DNA from: an uncultured Gammaproteobacteria bacterium
GTDB taxonomy: Bacteria; Pseudomonadota; Gammaproteobacteria; CAISUE01
Assembly: GCA_903888615.1 (NCBI GenBank)
Contig: CAISUE010000033.1
Location: 1-35,562 of the forward strand
Direction of reading: 5' to 3'
Length of the DNA: 35,562 nt
Both the position numbers and the translations under genes were made by a program. Shown here piece after piece: positions 8,753 through 16,515 of this stretch (its first letter is position 1; the number at the start of each line of letters is the position of its first letter). The notes beneath the pieces were generated by a model. It saw nothing but the letters and a program-made list of their open reading frames with translations. It ran no database searches and had not been told where the DNA came from.

Positions 8753-9832
8753 ATGAGTAAACCCATTGTTATTGCCCTTGACGCCATGGGTGGCGATCAT
8801 GGCCCAAGTGTCATTGTGCCTGCCGCCTTAAATGCACTGCACCTTTACCCGCAATTACACATCATCCTCGTTGGCATTGAAAGTGTGATTCATGAACAAT
8901 TGCTCAAACATCATGGCGTTAATTTGCCAAGGTTATCCGTCGTTCATGCCTCTCAAACCGTCAGTATGGATGAAAAACCTTCTTCCGCTTTAAGGCTCAA
9001 AAAAGATTCATCGATGCGTATCGCGATCAATCTCGTTAAATCAGGCTCTGCCCAAGCGTGTGTTAGCGCTGGCAATACGGGTGCCTTAATGGCAACCGCT
9101 AAATTTGTATTAAAAACTTTGCCTGGTATTGATCGCCCAGCCATCATGGCAAAATTACCCACCATGCGCCCCCATGCGTTAGTCCGGGTGTTAGACCTTG
9201 GCGCTAATGTCGATTCTACCCCACAAAATTTACTCGATTTTGCCTTGATGGGGTCAATTGTCGCAAAAGAAGTCGGCGGCATTCCTGCTCCCACCGTCGG
9301 TTTACTGAATGTCGGTGAAGAAGAGATGAAAGGCAATGAATTAGTCAAGCAAACTGCTTTATTGCTTGAATCGTATCCTGGCATTCATTACATCGGCTTT
9401 GTTGAAGGCGACGATGTTTTCAAAGGCACGGCGGATGTCGTGATCTGTGATGGCTTTGTCGGCAATGTGATGTTAAAAGCGACAGAAGGGGTCGTGAAAT
9501 TAATCAGTTCCGCGATTAAAAAAGCTTTTTTAAAAAATTGGTTCACCAAATTATCAGCGCTGGCTGTCTTACACATTTTAAAAAAAATCGGTAAAAGTTT
9601 TGATCCAGGTCAATTTAATGGCGCGAGTTTTTTAGGTTTAAATGGCATTGTCATTAAAAGCCATGGCGGCGCTAATCAAGCAGCTTTTGAAAATGCTATT
9701 CGCGAAGCTATGGAAGAAGTGGAACAAGATGTGCCGGCTAAAATTCGCAGCCAATTAGCCATGCTAATAGCCGCTCAACCCGAACTTGTCATTTCACCAC
9801 TTGCTGGAGCTATTTTTGATGAAACCCACTAA
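8753..9832 (+). CDS. plsX: Phosphate acyltransferase PlsX
   Basis: Peripheral membrane enzyme that converts acyl-ACP and phosphate to acyl-phosphate, the acyl donor for PlsY at the start of phospholipid synthesis. The 359-residue product opens with IVIALDAMGGDHGPSVIVPA, the family signature. It also has the blocks SAGNTGALMA, LGANVD and CDGFVGNVMLKATEG. The ATG has no clear Shine-Dalgarno sequence. Its end overlaps the chosen fabD start by 14 nt, indicating coupled translation. fabH, usually next, is missing. Confidence 0.96.
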   Translation: MSKPIVIALDAMGGDHGPSVIVPAALNALHLYPQLHIILVGIESVIHEQLLKHHGVNLPRLSVVHASQTVSMDEKPSSALRLKKDSSMRIAINLVKSGSAQACVSAGNTGALMATAKFVLKTLPGIDRPAIMAKLPTMRPHALVRVLDLGANVDSTPQNLLDFALMGSIVAKEVGGIPAPTVGLLNVGEEEMKGNELVKQTALLLESYPGIHYIGFVEGDDVFKGTADVVICDGFVGNVMLKATEGVVKLISSAIKKAFLKNWFTKLSALAVLHILKKIGKSFDPGQFNGASFLGLNGIVIKSHGGANQAAFENAIREAMEEVEQDVPAKIRSQLAMLIAAQPELVISPLAGAIFDETH

Positions 9833-10775
9833 AGCGTTTGCAGTGATTTTTCCAGGCCAAGGATCACAAACCGTTGGTATGTTGAATGCGTTGGCACTCA
9901 GCCACAGCCTTGTACAATCCACGTTTGCCGAAGCCAGTCAGATTCTTGGCTATGATTTATGGGACCTCGTTCACCATGATCCTAATGACTTACTCAACCA
10001 AACTGAATACACTCAACCGGCTTTAGTCGCAACCGGGGTCGCTATTTGGCGCATTTGGCTCGATGAAATCGGTATTTTACCCACAATCATGGCTGGCCAC
10101 AGTTTGGGTGAATACACAGCCTTAGTGTGCAGTGAAGCCATTGCGTTTGATGATGCTCTACACCTCGCGCGTTTACGTGGTCAATTGATGCAAAGTGCCG
10201 TTAAACCGACTATTGGCGCAATGGCAGCGATCATCGGTTTAAGTGATTCAGCCGTTGAAGCTTTATGCCTTAGCGCCAGTGATACAACACATAAAGTGTC
10301 ACCGGCCAATTACAATGCCGATGGCCAATTGGTCATCGCAGGTCATACGCCGGCGGTTGAGCGCGCCATTGTCGCGGCAAAAACCCTTGGCGCCAAACTC
10401 GCTAAACGCTTAAATGTTAGCGTACCATCCCATTGCGACTTGATGTTCCCAATCGCAGCCCAATTAGAAGATGCACTAAATATTATTAACATCCAAGCAC
10501 CACAAATTCCCGTCATTCAAAATGTCGAAGCTAGCATCGCAGACACCCCAGCAGCTATTCGTGCTATGCTAGTTCGACAAGTGTATCAACCGGTTCGTTG
10601 GACGGCGACTATTCGTAAACTCGCCGCATTCAATTGTCAATTGTCGATTGAATGCGGACCGGCTAAAGTCTTAACAGGTTTGGCTAAACGAACTGCGCCA
10701 CTATTACCTTGCTTTCCGATCTTTGATGCTGAGACGTTGGCTGCAGCAGCAAGCATGGTCCGTCAACTCACTTAA
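9819..10775 (+). CDS. fabD: Malonyl-CoA:ACP transacylase
   Basis: Transfers malonyl from CoA to acyl carrier protein, supplying the elongation unit of fatty acid synthesis. The product is 318 residues. It has the FPGQGSQ start (residues 11-17), the nucleophile serine S95 in GHSLGEY, the catalytic histidine region VPSHCDLM and the C-terminal ECGPAKVLTGL block. I chose the ATG at 9819 (MKPTKAFAV) because GGAG lies 9 nt before it and the homologous sequence starts there; an in-frame ATG at 9786 lies deep inside plsX. The gene overlaps plsX by 14 nt. Confidence 0.95.
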   Translation: MKPTKAFAVIFPGQGSQTVGMLNALALSHSLVQSTFAEASQILGYDLWDLVHHDPNDLLNQTEYTQPALVATGVAIWRIWLDEIGILPTIMAGHSLGEYTALVCSEAIAFDDALHLARLRGQLMQSAVKPTIGAMAAIIGLSDSAVEALCLSASDTTHKVSPANYNADGQLVIAGHTPAVERAIVAAKTLGAKLAKRLNVSVPSHCDLMFPIAAQLEDALNIINIQAPQIPVIQNVEASIADTPAAIRAMLVRQVYQPVRWTATIRKLAAFNCQLSIECGPAKVLTGLAKRTAPLLPCFPIFDAETLAAAASMVRQLT

Positions 10776-10788
10776 GGTGAAAACTTTC

Positions 10789-11124
10789 ATGAATAAACCC
10801 TTGTTATTGTTACAACCCTTCCTGTTAATACTCTTTATCGGCACACTCACCGCTTGTCAAAATCACCACATCCAAAATTATATCGCTGATCAAAACAAAC
10901 AATACTTGGCAGCACAAGCAACAGCCCCGTTAACGATTCCCGCGCCTTTAAAAGACACCAGTTTATCAGATCAACAAGTGATCATCCCTGTATTGCCAAA
11001 TACTAATAACCCGGTGGTTACAGCTGAACCGAGTTTATTACCCCCCGGGAGTATGACAGCTAGAATTAACGCTGGTACGTTGTCGCCAAGCATTTTAAAA
11101 ACCCCATTACCTGACCCAAAATAA
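10789..11124 (+). CDS. Small lipoprotein, possibly a short BamC-like protein
   Basis: A 111-residue product with a signal peptide and lipobox ending LTAC, so it is probably a lipid-anchored periplasmic protein. The mature part is Pro/Ala/Gln-rich and probably unstructured. The stretch around APLTIPAPLKDTSLSDQQVI, followed by IPVLP, recalls the disordered N-terminus with which BamC wraps BamD in the outer-membrane assembly complex, but no folded BamC domain is present. AAGG lies upstream of the ATG at 10789, only 13 nt after the fabD stop, so it is likely cotranscribed. The BamC comparison is a weak inference; otherwise the function is unknown. Confidence 0.75.
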   Translation: MNKPLLLLQPFLLILFIGTLTACQNHHIQNYIADQNKQYLAAQATAPLTIPAPLKDTSLSDQQVIIPVLPNTNNPVVTAEPSLLPPGSMTARINAGTLSPSILKTPLPDPK

Positions 11125-11151
11125 TGGCTTGTCAAGTTGAGCTGAGCGACC

Positions 11152-11751
11152 TTATCGATACAACCCTGTTACGTCAATATACCGCTTTACCAAAGGCGGT
11201 ACGGCGTTATCATCCCCTAAAGTGTTTCGAATAGTACTAGAAGCGTGCGGATGGGGTTCCATCAATACACAGTGCAAACCATGGCCATGCTCGCTTAATA
11301 AAGTCGCTAAACGCAACAGTGGCGCATGGATAGCCTCTGTGCCTATGCCCGGTCGATTCACTACCACTAAATCCACTAACCGAATAATATCGTGCCACCG
11401 ATGCCAAGCTTCAAAGTGAACTAAAGCATCGGCACCTAACAGCCAGTAAAGTTGCTTTTGACTGCCATGGACGTCAAGAAAGTTTTCAATGGTATCGATG
11501 GCATAAGACGGGCTAGCGCGCTCTAACTCACACGGATCGAGGATAAAATGCGGCTGATTACGAATCGCTAATTGAATCATCATTGCCCGTTGTTCCGAAG
11601 AAGCTATGCAATGGGCTTTATGCACTGGATCAGCGCAAGGAATAAAGCGCACTTGATCTAAATGCAATTGGCTTAAAGCCGCCATCGCCGCAGCTAAATG
11701 GCCATAGTGGATCGGATCAAACGCGCCACCAAATAAAGCGATCTTAACCAT
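11152..11751 (-). CDS. nadD: Nicotinate-nucleotide adenylyltransferase
   Basis: Adenylates nicotinate mononucleotide in NAD biosynthesis. The 199-residue product has the nucleotidyltransferase signature GGAFDPIHYGHL at its N-terminus and the closing motif ASSTIRNTL, both diagnostic of NadD. Its start overlaps the end of the efflux adaptor gene by 8 nt, so it ends the eight-gene minus-strand chain beginning at suhB. It converges on the lipoprotein gene at 10789-11124 with a 27-nt gap. NadD more often sits near holA/rsfS, so this placement is unusual. Confidence 0.95.
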   Translation of the reverse strand: MVKIALFGGAFDPIHYGHLAAAMAALSQLHLDQVRFIPCADPVHKAHCIASSEQRAMMIQLAIRNQPHFILDPCELERASPSYAIDTIENFLDVHGSQKQLYWLLGADALVHFEAWHRWHDIIRLVDLVVVNRPGIGTEAIHAPLLRLATLLSEHGHGLHCVLMEPHPHASSTIRNTLGDDNAVPPLVKRYIDVTGLYR

Positions 11752-12757
11752 GCGTCACACGGACCAAAGCGCCATCGTGTAATTTTAATTGCCCAGCAGT
11801 AATCACTTGATCCCCTGCCATCAAACCCTTGACAATAATCACTTGATCAGCAAAACGCGCCCCCAGTGTCACTGAGGTAGCAACCGCTTTGCCTTTAACG
11901 ATCCGAAAGACACTATCACCATCAGCACTGCTGACCACGGCAATTTGAGGCGTGGTCAATACGTGTTGTTCTGGCCCATAAGACAAAGTCACATCGACAT
12001 AAGCACCTGGCAATAAATTTAATTCAGGATTGACAAAAGTGGCACGCACCGCCATTAAACGCGTATTCACATCAATGGCATTATCAAGCGCACTCACGAC
12101 AGCCAGGTATTGATGGTGATGTAAATCACGGACCCGGATCAGCACCTGATCCCCTAGCTTCACTTGATCACTGTATTGTTCTGCGACCGTAAAATCCAAG
12201 CGTAAACGATCCAATTGTTGTAAGCTGACCAATGCCTGACCGATAGTCACATAATCGCCTTCCTGCACTAAATTTAAACCCACCACACCTGCAAAAGGCG
12301 CATGAACCAAAGCATCATCAAGAGCAGCTTGAGCGGCTTCCACCGTAGCGGAATCATTTACCGCCGTAGCTTTAGCACGATCAAAATCCGCTTTGGAAAT
12401 CACATGCTGACGGTATAAGCTGAAAGCCCTGCGATAATTGGCTTGTTCTAATTCAGCCATCGCTTGGGCCATTTTTAATTTTGCCGCCAATTGCGCTGGA
12501 TTGATCGCAAACAGTAATTGGCCTTTGATAACCGCACTTCCTGGCTTAAAAGCAACATTCGTCACCCTACCGATGACTTCACTTTTAAGGATCGTACCCG
12601 ATTCTGCCATCACAGTCGCGGTCGTTTGGACACTGGCATGCCACGGCTGTGTTTGAACAGTGATCGCCTCAACGCTGACAGGATAAGCACCTTGTTTCGC
12701 ATTAGAACCACAAGCGGTTAAGAATACCAGCAAGCTAAGGACGAGGAATTTATTCAT
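11744..12757 (-). CDS. RND efflux periplasmic adaptor (membrane fusion lipoprotein)
   Basis: Adaptor bridging an RND permease to an outer-membrane channel. The 337-residue product starts MNKFLVLSLLVFLTAC, a lipoprotein signal with the acylated cysteine at 16. The order is a beta-barrel start, a lipoyl half (SEVIGRVTNVAFKPGSAVIKG), a short helical hairpin (about 95-140), the second lipoyl half (HAPFAGVVGLNLVQEGDYV) and a C-terminal barrel. I chose the ATG at 12757, which overlaps the ferredoxin-like gene's stop by 8 nt, because it gives the lipoprotein signal. No permease is next to it; the only one in the window is the MdtB/C-like gene at 1-3045. Confidence 0.93.
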   Translation of the reverse strand: MNKFLVLSLLVFLTACGSNAKQGAYPVSVEAITVQTQPWHASVQTTATVMAESGTILKSEVIGRVTNVAFKPGSAVIKGQLLFAINPAQLAAKLKMAQAMAELEQANYRRAFSLYRQHVISKADFDRAKATAVNDSATVEAAQAALDDALVHAPFAGVVGLNLVQEGDYVTIGQALVSLQQLDRLRLDFTVAEQYSDQVKLGDQVLIRVRDLHHHQYLAVVSALDNAIDVNTRLMAVRATFVNPELNLLPGAYVDVTLSYGPEQHVLTTPQIAVVSSADGDSVFRIVKGKAVATSVTLGARFADQVIIVKGLMAGDQVITAGQLKLHDGALVRVTHG

Positions 12758-13067
12758 GAATGCGCAAACGCTCGACCATTGTTTGGCCAACCAAATGCGA
12801 GTCGATAATTTCATCGATATCAGCGCTAGTGGCATAGCTATACCAAACATTATCAGGATACACAACGATCATGGGGCCTTTGGCACACCGCCCTAAACAA
12901 CCCGAACTACTGATGCGAATTTTATGAGGGCCAAATAAATCTCGGGCTTTCAACGTATCGCATGCATATTCAAAAAAATCTTTGGCCCCGGCATTTTGGC
13001 AACACTTCTTGCCATCAACTTTTTGATTGACACAAAAAAACACGTGTTTTTGATAAAAATGGCTCAT
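12750..13067 (-). CDS. Thioredoxin-like [2Fe-2S] ferredoxin-domain protein
   Basis: Small 105-residue protein of the thioredoxin-like [2Fe-2S] ferredoxin family. Cysteines lie at 12, 22, 23, 36, 57 and 61. The pair C57-x3-C61 in SSGCLGRCAKGP, with C12 and C22/C23, fits the cluster ligands. The C-terminal VVYPDNVWYSY is also typical. The ATG at 13067 overlaps the ugpQ stop as ATGA, so translation is coupled. Its electron-transfer partner cannot be told from the sequence; the cytochrome c maturation genes upstream are suggestive only. Confidence 0.85.
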   Translation of the reverse strand: MSHFYQKHVFFCVNQKVDGKKCCQNAGAKDFFEYACDTLKARDLFGPHKIRISSSGCLGRCAKGPMIVVYPDNVWYSYATSADIDEIIDSHLVGQTMVERLRIHE

Positions 13068-13825
13068 ACATCCTCTCTTTGCTGGCTCAAGGCATAACAT
13101 GCAGCATTATTGCTAAAAACTCCCGTCACCCCTTTGGTAAACCAATGGTTTGCTTCCATCACTTCATCGACGGTAAAACACAGAGTCGGCATACCCACGG
13201 CTAGCGCCTCTGTTAAAAATTGTTCTGCATCAGGCATCTGTGCCCAAAAATTAACCGCCACACACCCTTGAGCCCGAGCAAACTGGAAAGCATCAGGTTG
13301 CATACCATCAAGTAGATAAGCCCTTGGAATTTGCGGGGCTTGCTGGGCAAAAAATTCCACCACCACTCTAGAAAAACTTGAGACAAACAGCCGCTGCTCT
13401 TTCAACAAACAGGGTACAGCAGAATGCGTTTTTAATACTGCTAAGATATGCTGGCAAGTTAAAGCATCGCCTAAGCTATTGCTTTTGATTTCCAAATTAA
13501 AGCTCAAGTCAGTCAGAGCAATGTAATCCAGTAATTGTACTAAACTGGGGATTACATCAATGGCACTCTGATGGCACACTTGCAATTGCTGCAATGCTAA
13601 AAGACTTTGTTTGGCTACCAAACCACAACCATTGGTCACACGCTCTAACGCATCGTCGTGAAAAATAATCGGCACATGATCAGAACTTAACATCACATCC
13701 AATTCGATCCAACGCGCACCTGCTGCTGCCGCGGCAGCAAACGCACTCAAAGTATTTTCAGGCGCAGAAACATGCAAACCGCGATGCGCTAAAATACGTG
13801 GCAAAGTAAATATTCTTTCAGGCAT
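13064..13825 (-). CDS. ugpQ: Glycerophosphodiester phosphodiesterase
   Basis: Hydrolyses glycerophosphodiesters from phospholipid turnover to glycerol-3-phosphate and an alcohol. The 253-residue product shows the GDPD signature: HRG at 14-16, PENT at 22-25, E42 and D44 in WIELDV, and H57 in FHDD. A TIM-barrel length and a final strand with TVDEVMEAN complete the picture. There is no signal peptide, so it is the cytoplasmic UgpQ type. It overlaps ccmE upstream by 8 nt and the ferredoxin-like gene downstream by 4 nt. Confidence 0.93.
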   Translation of the reverse strand: MPERIFTLPRILAHRGLHVSAPENTLSAFAAAAAAGARWIELDVMLSSDHVPIIFHDDALERVTNGCGLVAKQSLLALQQLQVCHQSAIDVIPSLVQLLDYIALTDLSFNLEIKSNSLGDALTCQHILAVLKTHSAVPCLLKEQRLFVSSFSRVVVEFFAQQAPQIPRAYLLDGMQPDAFQFARAQGCVAVNFWAQMPDAEQFLTEALAVGMPTLCFTVDEVMEANHWFTKGVTGVFSNNAACYALSQQREDV

Positions 13826-14258
13826 GCATAGTCTCGGATTTAGTGGCTAATGCTGCTGCCACTGGCGGTGGCAGGTAATTTTCATCGTGTTTGGCTAACA
13901 CTTCACTGGCTTGAAAAGCCCCATCAGCACGCAATTTTCCTTCGGCAACAATCCCTTGCCCTTCACGAAATAAATCCGGTAACAAGCCAGTGTAATAGAC
14001 GGTTACCTCATGATGGTCATCGGTAATTACAAAGCACACTTGATTATCGCTGGTATTGTGTTTAACCGAAGCGTTTTGTACTAAACCACCCACGCGCAAT
14101 GTTTGCTGACGTGAAAGCTTAGTTTGTAATAATTGGCTGGGGGTATAAAAGACATTGATATTTTGTTTTAGCGCATACAAGGCTAAGGCACAGGCTATTC
14201 CAATCGCTATCATAAAAACGCTAATGAAAATCAACCGTTGTTTACGGATAGGGTGCAT
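13818..14258 (-). CDS. ccmE: Cytochrome c maturation heme chaperone CcmE
   Basis: Periplasmic, membrane-anchored heme chaperone that binds heme covalently and passes it to CcmF. The 146-residue product has one N-terminal membrane segment (about residues 9-30), an OB-fold, and the heme-binding H124 in LAKHDENYLPPPV, with Y128 also conserved (H130 and Y134 in E. coli). I chose the ATG at 14258 for the typical MHPIRKQRL start; it overlaps the end of ccmD by 17 nt. CcmF, CcmG and CcmH are not in this window. Confidence 0.95.
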   Translation of the reverse strand: MHPIRKQRLIFISVFMIAIGIACALALYALKQNINVFYTPSQLLQTKLSRQQTLRVGGLVQNASVKHNTSDNQVCFVITDDHHEVTVYYTGLLPDLFREGQGIVAEGKLRADGAFQASEVLAKHDENYLPPPVAAALATKSETMHA

Positions 14259-14415
14259 GGCGCGTCTCAGACATGGACGATAAGCGTTTAATGAGCATTC
14301 GATACGTGACATACGCTTTAGCGCTATTGTAAACCAATACACTCAATACGCTACCAAAGGCAGGCCACACATAAGCGGCATAACCGCCCATCTTCAGAAA
14401 AGATAAGAGTGTCAT
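14242..14415 (-). CDS. ccmD: Heme exporter accessory protein CcmD
   Basis: Small 57-residue single-helix membrane protein that helps release holo-CcmE from the CcmABC complex. The pattern is typical: an N-terminal FLKMGGYAAYVWPAFG stretch, a membrane helix and a basic tail. The ATG at 14415 shares a base with the ccmC stop (TGATG), and the end overlaps ccmE. The assignment rests mainly on this position and on the MGGYAAYVWP motif. Confidence 0.88.
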   Translation of the reverse strand: MTLLSFLKMGGYAAYVWPAFGSVLSVLVYNSAKAYVTYRMLIKRLSSMSETRHAPYP

Positions 14416-15164
14416 CAGCGTTTCCTCTTGGCAAGCCAGGCGCTTACCCACCGTGCACGTTGACACTCGAGCAAAACGGCATTGCGCATATTCAGCAACA
14501 CCATCAAAGCGGCATATAAACTAAACGCGACTAACATGACGGTCAAGGGTTGACTCATAACAGGCGCTATTTTTGATGGGCCCAATAACGTAAAGGTGCT
14601 GCCTTGGTGCAACGTATTCCACCAAGCAACGGAATAATGGATAATTGGCAAATTAACGCTGCCGATTACTACAAACGCATTTTTAAACACACTCCCTTGA
14701 CGCTTATCGGGAAATGCATTTTTCAGCGCCATGATCCCGCAATAAATAAACAGTAATAGCAATTCTGATGTTAAGCGCGCATCCCAAATCCACCAGGTAC
14801 CCCACATGGGTTTACCCCATAAGGAACCTGTCACTAACGCTAATAATGTCAGCGCAGCACCCACCGGTGCTGCAGCATCGACAAAAGTATTAGCGAGTTT
14901 CACGCGCCACACCAAACAAGTGATGGCCGCAACCGTCAAAGCACTATAAATAAGTAACGAAACAAAAGCACAAGGCACATGCACATAGATAATGCGAAAA
15001 GCATCCTCTTGTTGGTAATCCGCTGGTGCGACATACAAACCTGCCACTAAGCCATAAGCGAGCGTAAGCAAACAGCCCAGCGCTAACCACGGAATGCACG
15101 CAGTGGCAAAATACGTAAAACCTTTAGGTGAAGTTAAACGATACCAGAGGGTCCACAATGACAT
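14415..15164 (-). CDS. ccmC: Heme exporter protein CcmC
   Basis: Inner-membrane protein of the CcmABC complex that loads heme onto CcmE. The 249-residue product has six predicted membrane segments. The tryptophan-rich WWD heme-handling motif reads GTWWIWDARLTSELLL, and histidines in IIYVHVPCAF and IIHYSVAWWNTLHQG flank it. ccmC starts 17 nt after suhB, and no ccmA or ccmB precedes it, unlike the usual ccmABCDE cluster. If the pathway works, those genes must lie elsewhere. Confidence 0.95.
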   Translation of the reverse strand: MSLWTLWYRLTSPKGFTYFATACIPWLALGCLLTLAYGLVAGLYVAPADYQQEDAFRIIYVHVPCAFVSLLIYSALTVAAITCLVWRVKLANTFVDAAAPVGAALTLLALVTGSLWGKPMWGTWWIWDARLTSELLLLFIYCGIMALKNAFPDKRQGSVFKNAFVVIGSVNLPIIHYSVAWWNTLHQGSTFTLLGPSKIAPVMSQPLTVMLVAFSLYAALMVLLNMRNAVLLECQRARWVSAWLAKRKR

Positions 15165-15181
15165 AAGCTTTCAATCAACCG

Positions 15182-15967
15182 TTAATGATTCGCTTCATTC
15201 AAAAAACCGAGCAATTGTTTAAATAATTTAGGATTGGCAGCCACCACTTCACCTTGTTCTAAACTGGCTTCACTACCGGAAAAATCACTCACCAAGCCGC
15301 CTGCTTCACGAATCAAGACAATACCTGCGGCACAATCCCAGAATTGCAATGCTTCGGCAAAAAAACCATCTAATCTACCTGCTGCCACATACGCTAAATC
15401 AAGCGCTGCTGAACCGGTACGACGAATGCCAGCCGTGTTAGCCACTAAAGCATGCAGTTTATCACATTGACGAATTTTTTTAGCGTCAGGTGTGTGCAGC
15501 AAATGACTCACCCCTAAAAAGGCCCCGGCTAAAGCAGGTTGTTGACGACAGCGAATTTTCCGACCATTCATTTGCGCACCTTTGCCGGCGCTAGCGATGA
15601 ATAATTCATCGTGCAAAGGATCGTAAATAACGCCATGCTCTAAGCGATTTTTTACTTTAATTGCAATCGAGACGCAATAATGTGGGAAACCATGCGCGTA
15701 ATTGGTGGTACCATCCAAAGGATCAACAATCCACGTAACCTCATGTTCACCCGATATACCACTTTCTTCAGCTAAAATCGCGTGTTGTGGATAAGCTTTT
15801 CGAATGGTTTGAATGATTTTTGCTTCAGATTCATGATCGATATTGGTGACAATATCGAAATTTTCTTTGGGATTGATGGTCAATAAATCTAAACGATCAG
15901 CCGCTTTAATGATAATACGACCCGCTTGACGCGCCGCATCGACCGCAATATTGACTAAGGGATTCAT
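15182..15967 (-). CDS. suhB: Inositol-1-monophosphatase SuhB
   Basis: Magnesium-dependent inositol monophosphatase; in E. coli SuhB also joins the rRNA antitermination complex. The product is 261 residues. The metal site shows E67-E68 in ILAEESG and the signature DPLDGT at 82-87, followed by NYAHGFPHYCVSI. The second signature region, RRTGSAALDLAYVAAGRLDGF, and FWDCAAG complete the active site. It is the first gene of the chain running to nadD, with a perfect minus-strand TATAAT about 42 nt upstream of the ATG. Confidence 0.95.
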   Translation of the reverse strand: MNPLVNIAVDAARQAGRIIIKAADRLDLLTINPKENFDIVTNIDHESEAKIIQTIRKAYPQHAILAEESGISGEHEVTWIVDPLDGTTNYAHGFPHYCVSIAIKVKNRLEHGVIYDPLHDELFIASAGKGAQMNGRKIRCRQQPALAGAFLGVSHLLHTPDAKKIRQCDKLHALVANTAGIRRTGSAALDLAYVAAGRLDGFFAEALQFWDCAAGIVLIREAGGLVSDFSGSEASLEQGEVVAANPKLFKQLLGFLNEANH

Positions 15968-16008
15968 AAAAATTCAATTAAGTTAAAAGGGATTACATCA
16001 CATGCATC

Positions 16009-16014
16009 ATTATA
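16009..16014 (-). promoter_or_regulatory. Candidate -10 element for the suhB-nadD chain
   Basis: On the minus strand a perfect TATAAT lies 41 nt before the suhB ATG. No good -35 hexamer is seen at 16-18 nt, so this rests on the -10 and its position. Confidence 0.4.
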
Positions 16015-16080
16015 ACGTATTCGCCCTAAATGCGTTGGATAAAGAATCACCGATTAGAGACCCGTTAAATCGGCTATTTT

Positions 16081-16515
16081 TTAAAAATAGTAAGTGTAGT
16101 TGTTTTTCTCAGGAACATAATGCCGCTCATCTAGCGAATTTTGTCGTGATGATGATAATGAACCTTCTGCCTCACCACTGCTTGATCGGCTAGGCAGCGT
16201 TGATAAAGCCTCTGACCTAGGGCTACCAGGTATTTCACTATATACAGAGTCAGTTGATGCTGAAACGGCATTTGCAGTATTTGCAGTATCAACTGGTTTT
16301 TCTGATAAAATAGGTAGATAACCTTTCTTAAGTAAATTTCCCATAGAAGTATCCGCTTTGACAAATGAAGTATCCGCTTTGGCATCTGACTTAGAATTTT
16401 CAGCTAATGATTCTATTGTTGATTCATTTACGTTATTAAAGGCATTATTCTCTTTCGGCAATTTTTTAGATATTAGGCAATAGATTAAAGAGAGCCGCAA
16501 GACTTTCCAAACCAT
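16081..16515 (-). CDS. Ser/Thr-rich disordered reading frame, probably the displaced C-terminal tail of the upstream gene
   Basis: A frame of 144 codons in +1 register relative to the gene at 16466-17932, overlapping its last 50 nt. Past the overlap it encodes about 125 residues that look like a disordered tail rich in Ser, Ala, Glu and Asn. Examples are SDAKADTSFVKADTSM and SRSSSGEAEGSLSSSRQNSL, ending NNYTYYF. Internal repeats keep the frame: a 15-nt unit recurs at a 21-nt period (16346-16381), and a 9-nt period occurs near 16266-16284. No ribosome binding site marks the ATG at 16515. The best reading is that it once continued, or by frameshifting still continues, the upstream protein. A separate small protein or a sequencing error is also possible. 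Confidence 0.45.
   Translation of the reverse strand: MVWKVLRLSLIYCLISKKLPKENNAFNNVNESTIESLAENSKSDAKADTSFVKADTSMGNLLKKGYLPILSEKPVDTANTANAVSASTDSVYSEIPGSPRSEALSTLPSRSSSGEAEGSLSSSRQNSLDERHYVPEKNNYTYYF

Noticed and set aside
8953-9576. Minus-strand frames opposite plsX
   Set aside because: Antisense shadows of a well-conserved gene.
9786-9818. Longer fabD start at 9786
   Set aside because: It would add residues unlike FabD and lies inside plsX; the ATG at 9819 has a ribosome binding site.
16050-16083. CCGATT/AATCGG repeat followed by a T-run as a terminator
   Set aside because: The T-run is on the plus strand, where no gene ends; on the minus strand no T-run follows the stem.
16002-16193. 63-codon plus-strand frame starting at ATG CAT CAT TAT
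   Set aside because: Its start overlaps the suhB -10 element and it runs antisense into the Ser-rich tail. It has no ribosome binding site and no protein-like features.
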